A stretch of 26,146 nt of DNA, from NCBI GenBank assembly GCA_003343995.1, contig QAKE01000057.1:1-26146 (forward strand), written 5' to 3'. How positions within the stretch are numbered: the first letter of the stretch is position 1; each line of letters starts with the position of its first letter. The notes below the pieces were generated by a model. That model saw nothing but the letters and a program-made list of their open reading frames with translations, did no database searches and was not told the origin of the DNA. The DNA is from Bacillota bacterium (GTDB lineage Bacteria; Bacillota; Clostridia; Christensenellales; Borkfalkiaceae). This document shows, piece after piece, positions 16,443 to 24,742 of this stretch. The position numbers and the translations under genes are program-made.

Positions 16443-17333
16443 TCAGGCGTTCGGTAAAAGTTTTCTGTTTTCCCGCTGCGTTTTGCGGTATTGCCCCGGC
16501 GTATAGCCGAAGTGCTTTTTGAATTCCTTGGAAAAGTAAGCGTAATCGTTATAGCCGACGGCGAACGCCACGTTTTTTATGCTCGATTCGTCCTTATCGA
16601 GCAGCAGCCGCGCCTCCCGCATGCGGATTTCGATGAGGTACTGGTTGACCGTTACCGAGGAAAAGAGGCGGAAGATCTTGCAAAGATAGGAATGGCTGAT
16701 GGCGAGCTCCGCGCAGATGTCGTCTATTTTGAAGGCGCTGTCGGCGTAGTTGGCTTCGATTAAGTCGAGCGCCTTTTGCAGGTAGTATTCTTTGGAAAAC
16801 ACGTGGGGCGTTTCGCCGCAGTTTTTTACGCGTTCTTCCGTGATGTAGGCGAAAATCTCCAGCGCGGCGGAAATGCCGCGCATCTGCATGGCGTCGCTTT
16901 CCGCGGGGCAGAAGTCGCAAAGCCGCTCGATGGCGTTCCGCACAAACTGCGCGCACGCTCCGCAGCTGTAAACGGGGGAGGCGATGGAAAACAGCGCGTT
17001 GGCGAACACCTGCTGAAAGCCTTTGCCGTTCATGCCCGCCCAGAAGAACGTCCACGGCTCGTCTTTGTCGGGCGTGGTGGTCACCGTAACGTTGGGCGGG
17101 GTGAAAAACGCGTCGTTTTCCTGCAGATGAAAGGTTTTGCCCGCAATGCTGAAGGTGCCCTTGCCCTTCAGCACGAAGTGCAGCGTGTAGTGCGATTGGA
17201 TTCGCGCCCCCGCCGCCTCCCGTTTGGAAAAATCGTGTATGCCGAACTCGTTGGAGGCGAGCTCTAAAACCTTATTGTTATAATACTGTACGATTTCGCC
17301 GTCGCGTTTGAACCCCGGTTCGATTTTAAGCAT
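16443..17333 (-). CDS. AraC family transcriptional regulator with cupin-like sensor domain
   Basis: A 296-aa regulator. The N-terminal half (about 20-160) is an AraC-type ligand-binding cupin: HYTLHFVLKGKGTFSIAGKTF and LQENDAFFTPPNVTVT are the typical strands, followed by PWTFFWAGMNGKGF. The C-terminal half (about 190-290) has two helix-turn-helix motifs: DDICAELAISHSYLCKIFR, and IKNVAFAVGYNDYAYFSKEFKK ending in HFGYTPGQYRK, the AraC signature. Such proteins sense sugars and usually activate the neighbouring catabolic genes. It is transcribed divergently from the lipoprotein gene at 17555, the expected target. AAAGGGGAG lies 9 nt before the ATG and a promoter is seen at 17374-17401. Confidence 0.92.
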   Translation of the reverse strand: MLKIEPGFKRDGEIVQYYNNKVLELASNEFGIHDFSKREAAGARIQSHYTLHFVLKGKGTFSIAGKTFHLQENDAFFTPPNVTVTTTPDKDEPWTFFWAGMNGKGFQQVFANALFSIASPVYSCGACAQFVRNAIERLCDFCPAESDAMQMRGISAALEIFAYITEERVKNCGETPHVFSKEYYLQKALDLIEANYADSAFKIDDICAELAISHSYLCKIFRLFSSVTVNQYLIEIRMREARLLLDKDESSIKNVAFAVGYNDYAYFSKEFKKHFGYTPGQYRKTQRENRKLLPNA

Positions 17334-17373
17334 GCAAAAAACTCCCCTTTGGTATTTTTATCGCTATAATTCC

Positions 17374-17401
17374 ATTATACCTAAAATGATACGAAAGTCA
17401 A
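17374..17401 (-). promoter_or_regulatory. promoter of the AraC gene
   Basis: On the minus strand TTGACT (17401 to 17396) and TATAAT (17379 to 17374) are 16 bp apart. The leader would be about 34 nt. Confidence 0.7.
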
Positions 17402-17444
17402 TATATTTTGCTGAATACGGGCGATTTTTTATGATTTTTTTGTC

Positions 17445-17454
17445 GGGGGGGGGG
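17445..17454 (+). repeat. run of ten G in the divergent promoter region
   Basis: Ten consecutive G bases sit between the AraC promoter and the promoter of the carbohydrate operon. Such tracts are prone to slippage. The position is about 44 bp upstream of the -35 element at 17498. Confidence 0.9.
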
Positions 17455-17497
17455 TAAAACAGTGCAAAAAAATACAATTTTTGGATAAGAATATATC

Positions 17498-17526
17498 TTG
17501 AAATGCCCAAAAAAATGCGGTATTAT
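17498..17526 (+). promoter_or_regulatory. promoter of the carbohydrate-use operon
   Basis: TTGAAA (17498-17503) and TATTAT (17521-17526) are exactly 17 bp apart. AAAGGAGG (17540-17547) follows within the short leader. The AT-rich region upstream is the likely place for AraC binding. Confidence 0.75.
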
Positions 17527-17554
17527 GATAGCGGAATTCAAAGGAGGCAGTATC

Positions 17555-18880
17555 ATGAAAAAATTACTCGCACTGATTTTAACGTGTATTATCGCGCTCG
17601 GCGCGACCGCTTGCGGCGGCAAACTCATCGAAGACAACGACAAGCGCCCATCCATCTTTATTTCGCTGTTCAACGGCGGCTACGGCAGGGAATGGCTCGA
17701 TAAAATCGTAAACGAATACAATGCCGAAAAGCAGGAAAACAAATATAAAATCACCATTCGCGCTTCGAAGGACGAGTTTCATACCATCTTAAGCCAGCTG
17801 CAATCGGGCACGGCGATTTACGATATGTTCATCACCAACAGCTATATGTATAAGATGATCGACGCGAACCTCGTGGAAAATATTTCCGACGTGTGGGATT
17901 CCACCCCCGCGGGCAGCGAAAAAACCATTCGTCAGATGATGACGGGCAGCGAAAATTACGCCGCGGGTTACGGCGACGGCGGCGCGTATATCTTCGAATA
18001 CCTCCTCCTGCTCGACGAAAAGTTCAAAGACGCGGACATCGGCGCCATGAGCGGGGAGGAAAAACTGCGCTTTTACGCGGATAAAGCATTTATCGCCGCG
18101 GGCGAGCGGTTATACGACGCGGCGGAAAGCGCCGCGGGAACGAGGGAACAGAAAAAGCGCGTGTCATTAAGCCGCGCGCAGCTGGAATTTTGCAAGCTGT
18201 CGGCGGCGTATCTTGCGGGGGCGGAAGATTACCCCGCCATGCGCCGCGCCTTCGTGGAAAAACTCGTCGCCGCGGGCGTGAAAAATTACAGGGAAGGCGC
18301 GGCGATCCCGCCCGTCGAAAAGCTCGATTTCACCAAAAGCCCGCTCATCTTTTCGCAGGTCGACAAAACGGTGAGCGTAAGCGGCGCGCCCTGCGCCCTT
18401 CAGCGCGCGGGGGACAGCACCTGCCCGATTTACGGGTTCGATTTTTCCTTTACGGCGGCATACGCGGAAGGCGTGCTGAAAATATCGCTTTCCGTCGAGG
18501 ACGGCGAAATCTTCACGCGGGACAACAACATCGAATCGTGGGAGCAGGACTGCGCGGAAATCTACGTCAGCGAAACGTGCAACCGCACTTCCGCGATGAC
18601 GGCGGGCGATTATAAAATCCGCGTCAACGCGCACGGCGTGTTCGACGCGTTCGGCGCGGAAGAAAAAGTAAAGAGCTGCAAGGCGGAAAAAACCGACGCG
18701 GGGTACGCCGTGACGCTGGAACTTTTCCTTGCGAAACGGGAAAAAATCGGCTTTGAAATCAACGCGCACGACTTCGGCGCGGATGGAATTTACAAGAGCA
18801 CGCGGTATTGGAACGCACTGAAAAACGCCGACGTGTTCAATGCGCCGTATCATTACGGACTGTTAAAATTAGAGGATTAA
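17555..18880 (+). CDS. chimeric lipoprotein: truncated ABC sugar-binding protein fused to DUF4838-like segment and CBM9-like domain
   Basis: A 441-aa lipoprotein with a signal peptide and lipobox GATAC (C20). Residues 30-140 look like the first lobe of a family 1 solute-binding protein: IFISLFNGGYGREWLDKIVN, then YKITIRASKDEFHTIL, IYDMFITNSYMYKMID and YAAGYGDG. Such proteins are normally over 400 aa of one fold. From about 142 the sequence changes to a helical segment (DEKFKDADIG... SRAQLEFCKLSAAYL) resembling the region after the catalytic domain of DUF4838 proteins. Residues 268-441 resemble a family 9 carbohydrate-binding domain (DFSFTAAYAEGVLKISLSV, then SWEQDCAEIYVSE). The start is fixed by AAAGGAGG 7 nt upstream. 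No ABC permease follows. An in-frame deletion fusion is likely; a genuine multidomain protein or an assembly error is also possible. Confidence 0.65.
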   Translation: MKKLLALILTCIIALGATACGGKLIEDNDKRPSIFISLFNGGYGREWLDKIVNEYNAEKQENKYKITIRASKDEFHTILSQLQSGTAIYDMFITNSYMYKMIDANLVENISDVWDSTPAGSEKTIRQMMTGSENYAAGYGDGGAYIFEYLLLLDEKFKDADIGAMSGEEKLRFYADKAFIAAGERLYDAAESAAGTREQKKRVSLSRAQLEFCKLSAAYLAGAEDYPAMRRAFVEKLVAAGVKNYREGAAIPPVEKLDFTKSPLIFSQVDKTVSVSGAPCALQRAGDSTCPIYGFDFSFTAAYAEGVLKISLSVEDGEIFTRDNNIESWEQDCAEIYVSETCNRTSAMTAGDYKIRVNAHGVFDAFGAEEKVKSCKAEKTDAGYAVTLELFLAKREKIGFEINAHDFGADGIYKSTRYWNALKNADVFNAPYHYGLLKLED

Positions 18881-18885
18881 AGAAT

Positions 18886-20109
18886 ATGGCAGACATTGCG
18901 GTTTTAGGGTTCGGCGCGCGGGGGACGATTTATTCGCTCATCGCCGCGGAAGAAGGGTTGAAGATCGTCGCCGCGTGCGACGTCGATAAGGAGCGCCGCA
19001 GCGCGGCAAAACGCCTTTTGGGGCTGAAGGACGGAATGTGTTTCGATAGCGCGGAGGCGTTTTTCGCAGCGGGCAGGCTTGCCGACGCGTTGATTTTAAG
19101 CACCATCGACGGCACGCATTACGAATACGCCATGCGCGCGCTCGATTTGGGCTACGATATTTTGCTGGAAAAGCCCATCGCGCTCACGTTGGCGGAGGTG
19201 GACGACATCGCCGCCAAGGCGAAGGCGCTGGGGCGGAAGATCGGCGTGAGCCACGTGCTCAGGTACACGCCCTTTTACATGAAGATCAAGGAAATCATAG
19301 ATTCCGGCGTCATCGGCAGGGTGATGAACGTCAACCAGACGGAAAACGTGGGATATTTCCATCAAGCGCACAGTTTCGTGCGCGGCAATTGGCACAACAG
19401 CGTGGAAACGTGTCCCATGATTCTGGCGAAATGCTGTCACGATTTCGACATTATTTTATGGCTGACGGGCAAGAGCTGTAAAAAGCTTTCCTCCTTCGGC
19501 GCGCTCGATTATTTCAAGGCGGAAAACGCGCCTGCGCATTCCGCCGCGCGCTGCAAAAACTGCGCCGCCGCGCCCGATTGCCCGTACGACGCCTATCAGA
19601 TTTATTCCGCCCGCCCCACGTGGGTGAGAATCCCCGACGGGCAGGAGGAAAATTGGGAAAACGCGAAGAAGGTGCTGGACGACGACGCTACGTTTTACGA
19701 TAAATGCGTGTTCCGCTGCGATAACGACGTGGTGGACCATCAGACGGTGAACATGGTGTTGGAGGACGGCATAGTCGTCAACCTCACCATGCAGGCGTTT
19801 TCCGGCAAGGTGTACCGCCGCATACAGGTGGGCGGCACCTTCGGCGAAATCAACGGCGTGCTGGAGGATAACCGCGTGGAGCTCGAAATATTCGGCAAGG
19901 AAGAAAAGCAGATTTTCGACATCGGCGTACATGACTCCGTTTCGCCCCACGCCGGCGGCGACAGACTGCTGCTCGTAGACTTTATGAAATACGTCGACAG
20001 CAAATCGGGCGGCTTTAAGGCGGACATCGATAAATCGGTGGAAAGCCACCGTCTGGCGTTTGCGGCGGAAACCTCCCGCCTGAGTAACGGCAAAGTTATG
20101 GAGTTTTAA
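18886..20109 (+). CDS. Gfo/Idh/MocA family NAD(P)-dependent oxidoreductase
   Basis: A 407-aa dehydrogenase. The Rossmann motif GFGARG is at residues 8-13 and the conserved catalytic lysine motif EKP at 95-97. The C-terminal beta-sheet domain includes CHDFD (about 184-188), matching the catalytic H..D region. A cysteine cluster C223/C226/C232 (RCKNCAAAPDCPYDAY) could bind a metal and recurs in one subgroup of this family. These enzymes oxidise or reduce sugar hydroxyls, or act in cofactor-recycling glycoside cleavage. The start ATG 18886 follows AGAGGA (18871-18876) at 9 nt and lies 5 bp after the upstream stop. The cytosolic location and the neighbours suggest oxidation of an imported sugar. 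Confidence 0.9.
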   Translation: MADIAVLGFGARGTIYSLIAAEEGLKIVAACDVDKERRSAAKRLLGLKDGMCFDSAEAFFAAGRLADALILSTIDGTHYEYAMRALDLGYDILLEKPIALTLAEVDDIAAKAKALGRKIGVSHVLRYTPFYMKIKEIIDSGVIGRVMNVNQTENVGYFHQAHSFVRGNWHNSVETCPMILAKCCHDFDIILWLTGKSCKKLSSFGALDYFKAENAPAHSAARCKNCAAAPDCPYDAYQIYSARPTWVRIPDGQEENWENAKKVLDDDATFYDKCVFRCDNDVVDHQTVNMVLEDGIVVNLTMQAFSGKVYRRIQVGGTFGEINGVLEDNRVELEIFGKEEKQIFDIGVHDSVSPHAGGDRLLLVDFMKYVDSKSGGFKADIDKSVESHRLAFAAETSRLSNGKVMEF

Positions 20110-20119
20110 GGGGCGAAAC

Positions 20120-22072
20120 ATGTTAAAGCAAAGAATTTCTTGGAAATGTCACGGCGCCGAAACATACCAAGGGCTCGTCGATTGCATAGCGAAGCATAAA
20201 GGCGGCTGCGACGAGGTGTGGTTTTCCGTCGTTTCGCAGTTCCCGCCCCTCGAAAGGGTGCAAGAAAGCGTCGCATTTTTAAAACCGTATTTTACGGCGC
20301 TCAAAAATCTCGGCGTAAAGGCGAGCGTGCAGATGAAAACCTTCGGCGATCAGACGCTGAGAACGCCGCATTACGATTTCGGCGGCGTGGAAAACATGCG
20401 CGACGAGCTGTTTTCCGTCGACCAGAAGGGCAACGTCAATTTCGGGCAGTTTTGCTGGCGCAAGGAAGAATACCGCGCTTACGAGCGGAAGGTCGTCGCG
20501 CTTTTGTGCCGCGAGCTCGAGCCGTATGCGATTTGGTTTGACGACGATATCCGCGTTTTCAACTATAAACAGCCGCTGCGCTGTTTCTGCGACGACTGCG
20601 TGCGCGCCTTCAATGCGGAAAACGGCACGAATTATTCGCGCGAAGAACTCGATCGCCTTATCGAAACCGATATGAACATGCGGGAAAAATACCTTTTTTT
20701 CAGCTATCGGGGCATCGCCGATTACTGCCGCGAAATGGGAAAGGTCATCAAGGAAAACAGCGTTGTAACGCACGCGGGCGTGCAGCACGGTTCCTATTCC
20801 GGCAAGGCGTTCGCCGCGTGCGTTCGGGCGTTTTACGAGGGCACCGGCCGCAAGGTGATGAGCCGCAGCGGCGGCGGGGCGTACAACGACGACAACCCCA
20901 ATCTCCTCGTGGAAAAAACCTTCGATACCCAGTGGCAGCTCTATTCCCTGCCCGATTGCGTGGCGGACAAGTGCAACGAAATCGAAAACTATCCCAACGT
21001 CTATTACAGCAAGACCATGAACGGCACGATGCTGGAGGCGACGCTGCACCTCGCGAGCGGGTTTAACTCCGTCAGTTTCGTGCTCACCAACGCCAACGGT
21101 CGGGAAGAAACAAGGGTTTTGGAAGGGATCGAAGAGTGCGCGAAGCGCAGACCTTACTGGGACAGATTGGTGAAAGCCAACGCCGATTGCGTGAAGGGCG
21201 GGCTCTGCGCCGTCGTGCCGGAAAAATTCTGGGCGACAAAGAAAAAAGAATGGATGTTCGAGCCGTGGACGGTCGGGCACGAGTTCAATTATCTCGGCAT
21301 CCCCGTAACGTATGCCGAGGGCGCGAATCCGATATACTATCTCGCCTCGGAATACGCCGAAACGCTGACGGAAGAGGAAATTTACAAATTGGCGAAATCG
21401 CCCGTCGTAACTACGGGCGGCGCGTTGGAAACGCTGGAGAAGCGCGGTTACGGTCATCTGTTCGGCGTAAGGGCTTGCAAAATCGAAAACGCCTTTCCCT
21501 ATTACGAAAAGTTTACCGATCACCCCGTAAACGCGGATCTGACCGACGAGGGGTGGGGGCAGTCGCTTTTCGTGAGAGTCAATCACTATCTGGAGGGCGA
21601 GCGCATGCAAACGCTTTCGACGTACGCGGCGAACAATCCTCTTCATGTGGAAACGTCCCTTTGCGGCAAAGCCGCCGCCGTCGTGTTCGAAACGGCCGTC
21701 GGCGGAAAGTGGTTCGTGCAGGGGTATCGGGAGGAGGACGTCGTGATCACTTACGATAAAAAACGGCAGATCGACGGGGCGATCGCGCTCATCGGCGGCG
21801 TGAGCTGCCGCATCGCGTCCGAAAACCGCCTGATGCTGCTGCCCGCGGAGGATAAGGAAGGAAAGGTTCATTCCGTTACTTTCGTAAACACCACCATAGA
21901 AACGCAGGCAAACGCCGAAATCGCCGTCAGGCGCCCCGTTGCGGAACGCGCCGTATATTGCGACGAATTCGGCAACGCGCGCTCTCTCGATGCGGTTTCA
22001 AAGGGCAACGGGGTGCGTTTCGTGCTGCCCGAAATCGCGCCGTGGACGGCGTGCACGGTGTTTTTCGAATAA
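20120..22072 (+). CDS. large hypothetical protein with glycosidase-like TIM-barrel features
   Basis: A 650-aa protein without signal peptide. The N-terminal 350 residues alternate strands and helices like a TIM barrel: DEVWFSVVSQFPP, then VKASVQMKT, YAIWFDDDIRVFNY (D141-D143 at a strand end, the normal place for an active-site acid) and CFCDDCVRAFNAENG (C155, C157, C160). That Cys-rich pattern after the fourth strand recalls beta-galactosidase-like (GH42-type) proteins. A second domain (about 365-530) could be the amidotransferase-like trimerisation part of that clan, and the C terminus (about 570-650) is beta-rich. I cannot assign a family with certainty. It starts 10 bp after the dehydrogenase, with AAGGGGCG as binding site, and ends at a strong terminator. 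Confidence 0.65.
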   Translation: MLKQRISWKCHGAETYQGLVDCIAKHKGGCDEVWFSVVSQFPPLERVQESVAFLKPYFTALKNLGVKASVQMKTFGDQTLRTPHYDFGGVENMRDELFSVDQKGNVNFGQFCWRKEEYRAYERKVVALLCRELEPYAIWFDDDIRVFNYKQPLRCFCDDCVRAFNAENGTNYSREELDRLIETDMNMREKYLFFSYRGIADYCREMGKVIKENSVVTHAGVQHGSYSGKAFAACVRAFYEGTGRKVMSRSGGGAYNDDNPNLLVEKTFDTQWQLYSLPDCVADKCNEIENYPNVYYSKTMNGTMLEATLHLASGFNSVSFVLTNANGREETRVLEGIEECAKRRPYWDRLVKANADCVKGGLCAVVPEKFWATKKKEWMFEPWTVGHEFNYLGIPVTYAEGANPIYYLASEYAETLTEEEIYKLAKSPVVTTGGALETLEKRGYGHLFGVRACKIENAFPYYEKFTDHPVNADLTDEGWGQSLFVRVNHYLEGERMQTLSTYAANNPLHVETSLCGKAAAVVFETAVGGKWFVQGYREEDVVITYDKKRQIDGAIALIGGVSCRIASENRLMLLPAEDKEGKVHSVTFVNTTIETQANAEIAVRRPVAERAVYCDEFGNARSLDAVSKGNGVRFVLPEIAPWTACTVFFE

Positions 22073-22107
22073 AAAAAGCCCGCCGCGCGTTTTTTGAACG
22101 CGGCAAG

Positions 22108-22137
22108 TCGCGCGCATAAAAAGCGCGCGATTTTTTT
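22108..22137 (+). terminator. rho-independent terminator
   Basis: TCGCGCGC (22108-22115) pairs with GCGCGCGA (22123-22130), the loop is ATAAAAA, and seven T follow. It ends the operon that starts at 17555. Confidence 0.92.
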
Positions 22138-22149
22138 GCGCTTTTATGG

Positions 22150-22178
22150 TTGATTTTAAAAATGTTTTGTAGTATACT
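22150..22178 (+). promoter_or_regulatory. promoter of the MFS/propeller unit
   Basis: TTGATT (22150-22155) and TATACT (22173-22178) are 17 bp apart. The predicted start is near 22185, with a 30-nt leader. Confidence 0.75.
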
Positions 22179-22215
22179 TTCAGTGCATTAACAAAAAAAG
22201 GTCGTTATCAGGAAA

Positions 22216-23511
22216 ATGAAAATCAAACCTGCGGAGGACGGTTACCGTTTCAGCCGCGTTATGTACATTCTCGAGGCGGCGCTGGAATACTTCATTTCCA
22301 TCGCGGTGGGCACCGTTTATCTGGCGCGCCTTACGGCGTATATCGGTTTTTCCGACGCGCTTACGGGAATTTTGACCTCCTTCGTGTCTTTGGGCTGCGG
22401 GTTTCAATTGATCGCCGTGTTTCTGGCAAACAAGCGCCCCGTCAAACGCTGGGTGACCGCGCTGCACATTCTCAGCCAAACGCTCTTCGCGTTTATCTAT
22501 CTGGTGCCGCTCTTTGAAATTTCCAAAGTCGCCAAAACCGTTCTGTTCGTGGCGGTTCTGCTCGTCGCGCACATCGTACATAACGCCATCTATTCGCCCA
22601 AAACCAACTGGTTCATGTCGTTGGTCGCGGACGACAGGCGGGGGCGGTTCACCGCTAACAAGGAAATCGTTTCGCTCATCGGCGGCATGGCGTTTTCCTA
22701 TGCGCTGGGCGCGCTCATCGACCATTTCGAGGCGGCGGGCGATCTGCGCACGGCGTTCGTCATCTGCGGCGTCGGCTTGGTCGCGTTAATGGTGTTCCAC
22801 AGCCTGACGTTGGTTTTATCGAAGGAAAAACCCGCGGAAGAGGGCGAAAAAATCTCCACGAAACAAACGCTGAAAGAGCTGTTTAAAAATAAAACGCTTT
22901 TTAAAATCATGCTGGTTTCCGTTTTGTGGAACGTGGCGAATTACGCGACGATATCCTTTACCGGCACCTATCAGGCGAAGGAGCTCGCCTTTACCGCCGC
23001 GTTTTCTTCTATCGTCATCATGGCGGGAAGTCTGGTGCGCGCGGTGTTTTCCCGCCCCATCGGCGCCATCGGCGATAAATTTTCCTTTGCGAAAATGCTT
23101 ACGCTCTGTTTTATCCTCGAGGCGGTCGCCTACACCGTGAACATCTTCACCGCGCCGAGCAACGGCAAGGTGCTCTATATCGTGCATTACGTGCTGTATT
23201 GCATCGGGCTCGCCGGCGCGAACAGTGCGCCCATTAACCTCGTTTACGATTATGTGGAGCGTTCCCAGCGCACGGGGGCGTTGGCGCTGCAACAGACGCT
23301 GGCGGGGTTTGCCGGATTTTTCGCAACGCTTTTATTAAGCCCGCTCGTCACCTATATTCAGCAAAACGGCAACCGTTTTCTGGGGTTGGACGTGTACGCG
23401 CAGCAGGTGATGTCGGCAATCAGCCTGATCATCGTGCTCGTTATCTTGGTATACTTAAATACCGTCATCAAAAAGCTGAAAAGACTGCCGCGTGCAGACG
23501 AAAACAATTGA
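22216..23511 (+). CDS. MFS transporter
   Basis: A 431-aa integral membrane protein with about 12 hydrophobic helices split into two halves by a charged loop near residues 195-225 (SKEKPAEEGEKISTKQ). The cytoplasmic loop SLVADDRRGRFTANKE (about 136-151) resembles the conserved loop of MFS carriers (the P..RRGR motif). Its position between sugar enzymes suggests that it imports a sugar or glycoside by ion coupling, or exports a product. The ribosome binding site is weak (only AGGA close to the ATG), so the start is slightly uncertain. The next gene follows after 18 bp. Confidence 0.82.
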   Translation: MKIKPAEDGYRFSRVMYILEAALEYFISIAVGTVYLARLTAYIGFSDALTGILTSFVSLGCGFQLIAVFLANKRPVKRWVTALHILSQTLFAFIYLVPLFEISKVAKTVLFVAVLLVAHIVHNAIYSPKTNWFMSLVADDRRGRFTANKEIVSLIGGMAFSYALGALIDHFEAAGDLRTAFVICGVGLVALMVFHSLTLVLSKEKPAEEGEKISTKQTLKELFKNKTLFKIMLVSVLWNVANYATISFTGTYQAKELAFTAAFSSIVIMAGSLVRAVFSRPIGAIGDKFSFAKMLTLCFILEAVAYTVNIFTAPSNGKVLYIVHYVLYCIGLAGANSAPINLVYDYVERSQRTGALALQQTLAGFAGFFATLLLSPLVTYIQQNGNRFLGLDVYAQQVMSAISLIIVLVILVYLNTVIKKLKRLPRADENN

Positions 23512-23529
23512 TATAAAAAGGGGAAAATC

Positions 23530-24648
23530 ATGAACAAATTGAAGAATTGCAAAATCACCGTGGGCGAAACCTATAAGAGCCCGTTTCTCAACGAGGTCGG
23601 CGTTTATCAGGACGGCACCGTGCCTTTCTGCCGCGACGCCGCCGGAAAACTCTGGGCGATCAGCGGACACTCCAACGGCGGGCATATCGGCATGTTCTGC
23701 GGCGACGATTTATCCGATATGCGGCAGATGTATCCCATTTCGCTCAACTTTTGCGTGGGGCACGCCGATTACGCGTTTTCCGGCATCCGTTATCCCGAAG
23801 GCGTGAAGGCGCGCGGTTCGGTATGGCCTTTCGGACTGTATATATGCCCCGTAACCAACCGCTTTTTCAGTTTTTTTCACAACGAATCGGGCTGGAACGG
23901 CAAGGGCACGGCATACGACGCGCAGGGGTTTTGCGAAACGCCGAAAGCCGATTCCGATTTCCGCCACGTCGGGCTGATGCACTCCGATAACGAGGGGCGC
24001 GACTGGGTGTTCGACCGTTGGGTGCTTACCTCGGAAGAGGTTTGTTTCAGCGAACGCTTCAATCCCGACGGCGTGAACGTGCTCGGACAGAAAGGGGGCG
24101 AAATCAAGCTCGGCAGCGGGGATTTTTCCCTGTTTCCCGCGGACGACGGTTACCTCTATCTTTTCTATAACATCATCACCATCGACATCGACAATTGGGA
24201 ATGGACGGGGTGCGACGTATACGTTGCCCGAACGAGAAAGCGCGAGGACGGCGTCATGGGCGATTTCGTCAAGTATTACGACGGCGCGTTCTGCGAGGCG
24301 GGCAATTTCGGCAAGGAAACGCCGATTCTGCAAAACGCATGGCACGCGCGTGTGGCGTATAGCGAGGCGCTGCACGGCTATCTGCTGACATCTTCGCCCG
24401 TTAATTTCAGAAACAAAAATCAAATCTGCGCCGATTACATGGAGATCAGAACTTCAACCGACTTGCTGCATTGGAGCGAGCCCGTCACCGTCGAAAAGGA
24501 CGGCAAAAAATTCGGCAACCATTATCACGCGGCGATATCCTTTCACGGTACGGGCGATCCGTATAAAATCGCGGGGGAGGAGTTTACCGTGCTCACCTGC
24601 CATAACGGCACGGACGTGCTGGCAAACGATATGAAAATCATAAAATAA
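23530..24648 (+). CDS. beta-propeller glycosidase-like protein
   Basis: A 372-aa protein without signal peptide. Repeated blade-like units are visible: DGTVPFCRDAAGKLWAISGH, then HVGLMHSDNEGRDWVFDRWV, FSLFPADDGYLYLFYNII and YMEIRTSTDLLHWSEPVTV. The Ser/Asp-rich turns before Trp (SDNEGRDW, STDLLHW) are the Asp-box-like pattern seen in sialidases and GH43/GH117-type five-bladed propellers. Acidic residues that could be catalytic include D29 and the Glu and Asp in FCEAGNFGKETP. I cannot choose a family or substrate. AAGGGG lies 7 nt upstream of the ATG. It is co-transcribed with the MFS transporter and ends the carbohydrate locus, so cytosolic hydrolysis of an imported glycoside is a reasonable guess. 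Confidence 0.6.
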   Translation: MNKLKNCKITVGETYKSPFLNEVGVYQDGTVPFCRDAAGKLWAISGHSNGGHIGMFCGDDLSDMRQMYPISLNFCVGHADYAFSGIRYPEGVKARGSVWPFGLYICPVTNRFFSFFHNESGWNGKGTAYDAQGFCETPKADSDFRHVGLMHSDNEGRDWVFDRWVLTSEEVCFSERFNPDGVNVLGQKGGEIKLGSGDFSLFPADDGYLYLFYNIITIDIDNWEWTGCDVYVARTRKREDGVMGDFVKYYDGAFCEAGNFGKETPILQNAWHARVAYSEALHGYLLTSSPVNFRNKNQICADYMEIRTSTDLLHWSEPVTVEKDGKKFGNHYHAAISFHGTGDPYKIAGEEFTVLTCHNGTDVLANDMKIIK

Positions 24649-24684
24649 CGCCGTTTTAAGGTCGGTATTCAAATCAAGGAACGC

Positions 24685-24723
24685 AAAAAGGCGCGCAATC
24701 CGCAAAGATTGCGCGCCTTTTTT
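24685..24723. terminator. bidirectional rho-independent terminator
   Basis: AAAAAGGCGCGCAATC (24685-24700) pairs perfectly over 16 bp with GATTGCGCGCCTTTTT (24707-24722) around CGCAAA. It serves the propeller gene on plus and groEL on minus. Confidence 0.95.
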
Positions 24724-24742
24724 ATTATTTCGTTCGATCGGC

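Noticed and set aside
20279..21871. A 530-codon open frame on the minus strand
   Set aside because: It lies entirely antisense to the 650-aa gene at 20120-22072. Its translation is rich in His, Arg, Val and Phe, typical of a shadow frame in GC-rich DNA, and it has no ribosome binding site.
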